From: Wyeomyia smithii | Taxonomy: Eukaryota > Arthropoda > Insecta > Diptera > Culicidae | DNA: 64,000 bases | Direction: 5' to 3' | Assembly: GCF_029784165.1 (NCBI RefSeq) | Contig: NC_073696.1 | Location: forward strand, 181,405,825 to 181,469,824 | In this document: positions 63,690-64,000 of the stretch, piece by piece | Numbering within the stretch: position 1 is the stretch's first letter | Layout of the letters: the number at the start of each line of letters is the position of its first letter | The notes under the pieces: generated by a model | Database searches by the model: none | Told to the model about the DNA's origin: nothing | Seen by the model: only the letters and a program-made list of their open reading frames with translations | Position numbers and translations under genes: made by a program

Positions 63690-64000
63690 ATTTGGCCTAA
63701 ACTTTGCATAAACGTTTCTATAGGCTAAGAAGCTATTTAAAATGCTTTTTTGGGAGGGTTATTGTGATTATAAATATTTTCAGAGCCAAAAGTTTTTTGA
63801 TCAGTGTGACGTCTCTGGAAAAGTTTCAGACAGTAATTTTATCTTTCCGATAAAAAAAACTCTAAAAAAATCATTTTTTTAATGTAAAAGAAACATTAAA
63901 ATTAAAGCTTATTTTTCAAAAACCTTTTTTGTTTGTATAAAAATTACAAAAAAATTATCGAAGCGATGAAGGAGTCGAAAAAAAGTTATATTTAAAAAAA
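63690..64000 (+). repeat. Dispersed repeat, relative of 1185-1470
   Basis: Shared words with the left edge of the window include AAACTTTGCATA, GAAGCTATTTAAAATGC and ATAAATATTTTCA. It continues past the window end. Family unknown. Confidence 0.55.

Overview
The window looks like a gene-poor, transposon-packed stretch of a dipteran nuclear genome, most likely a mosquito (Culicinae, Aedes-like). The grounds are GT-AG introns from about 60 bp to over 14 kb, a divergent insect ionotropic receptor, DD37E mariner-type elements (ITmD37E, a group described from mosquitoes), a Jockey LINE, three tRNA-derived SINE families and many MITEs. The species call is inference. There are no bacterial features, CRISPR arrays, rRNA or intact tRNA genes. 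I saw no viral insertion, although this was not an exhaustive check.

Host genes. (1) A plus-strand GRAM-domain/transmembrane protein gene covers the first third: an internal exon at 1985-2131, a possible alternative first exon at 15320-15423, exon 16663-16874 and five exons at 20709-22041. (2) A complete minus-strand gene for the mitochondrial NAD-dependent isocitrate dehydrogenase alpha subunit lies at 25411-27141 (5 exons, 354 aa). (3) A plus-strand two-exon ionotropic receptor lies at 39595-40990. (4) Weaker candidates are a two-exon secreted protein that runs into a transposon (45484-45988), a THAP-like exon (about 59400-59572, minus) and a signal-peptide first exon (62479-62614).

Mobile DNA. 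At 3756-7471 a hAT-like element contains an ITmD37E element, which contains a hAT-type MITE; each layer has its own target duplication. At 29923-37412 a 7.5-kb element has CACTG termini, a TA duplication, a Tnp2-like transposase gene with an N-terminal C2H2 region, and a second multi-exon gene on the same strand. Both genes are broken by stops, frameshifts and at least three later insertions. This two-gene CACTA-like element is the best candidate for a poorly described system here. At 51711-58919 a Jockey LINE, flanked by an 8-bp duplication, has its ORF1 split by a 2.8-kb repeat. A near-identical inverted copy of that repeat lies at 45887-48920, so the region is a large potential fold-back.

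The rest is SINEs, MITEs, degraded mariner fragments and unassigned AT-rich DNA. Boundaries were read by eye. Those supported by terminal repeats plus target duplications are the most reliable; other repeat edges are approximate.
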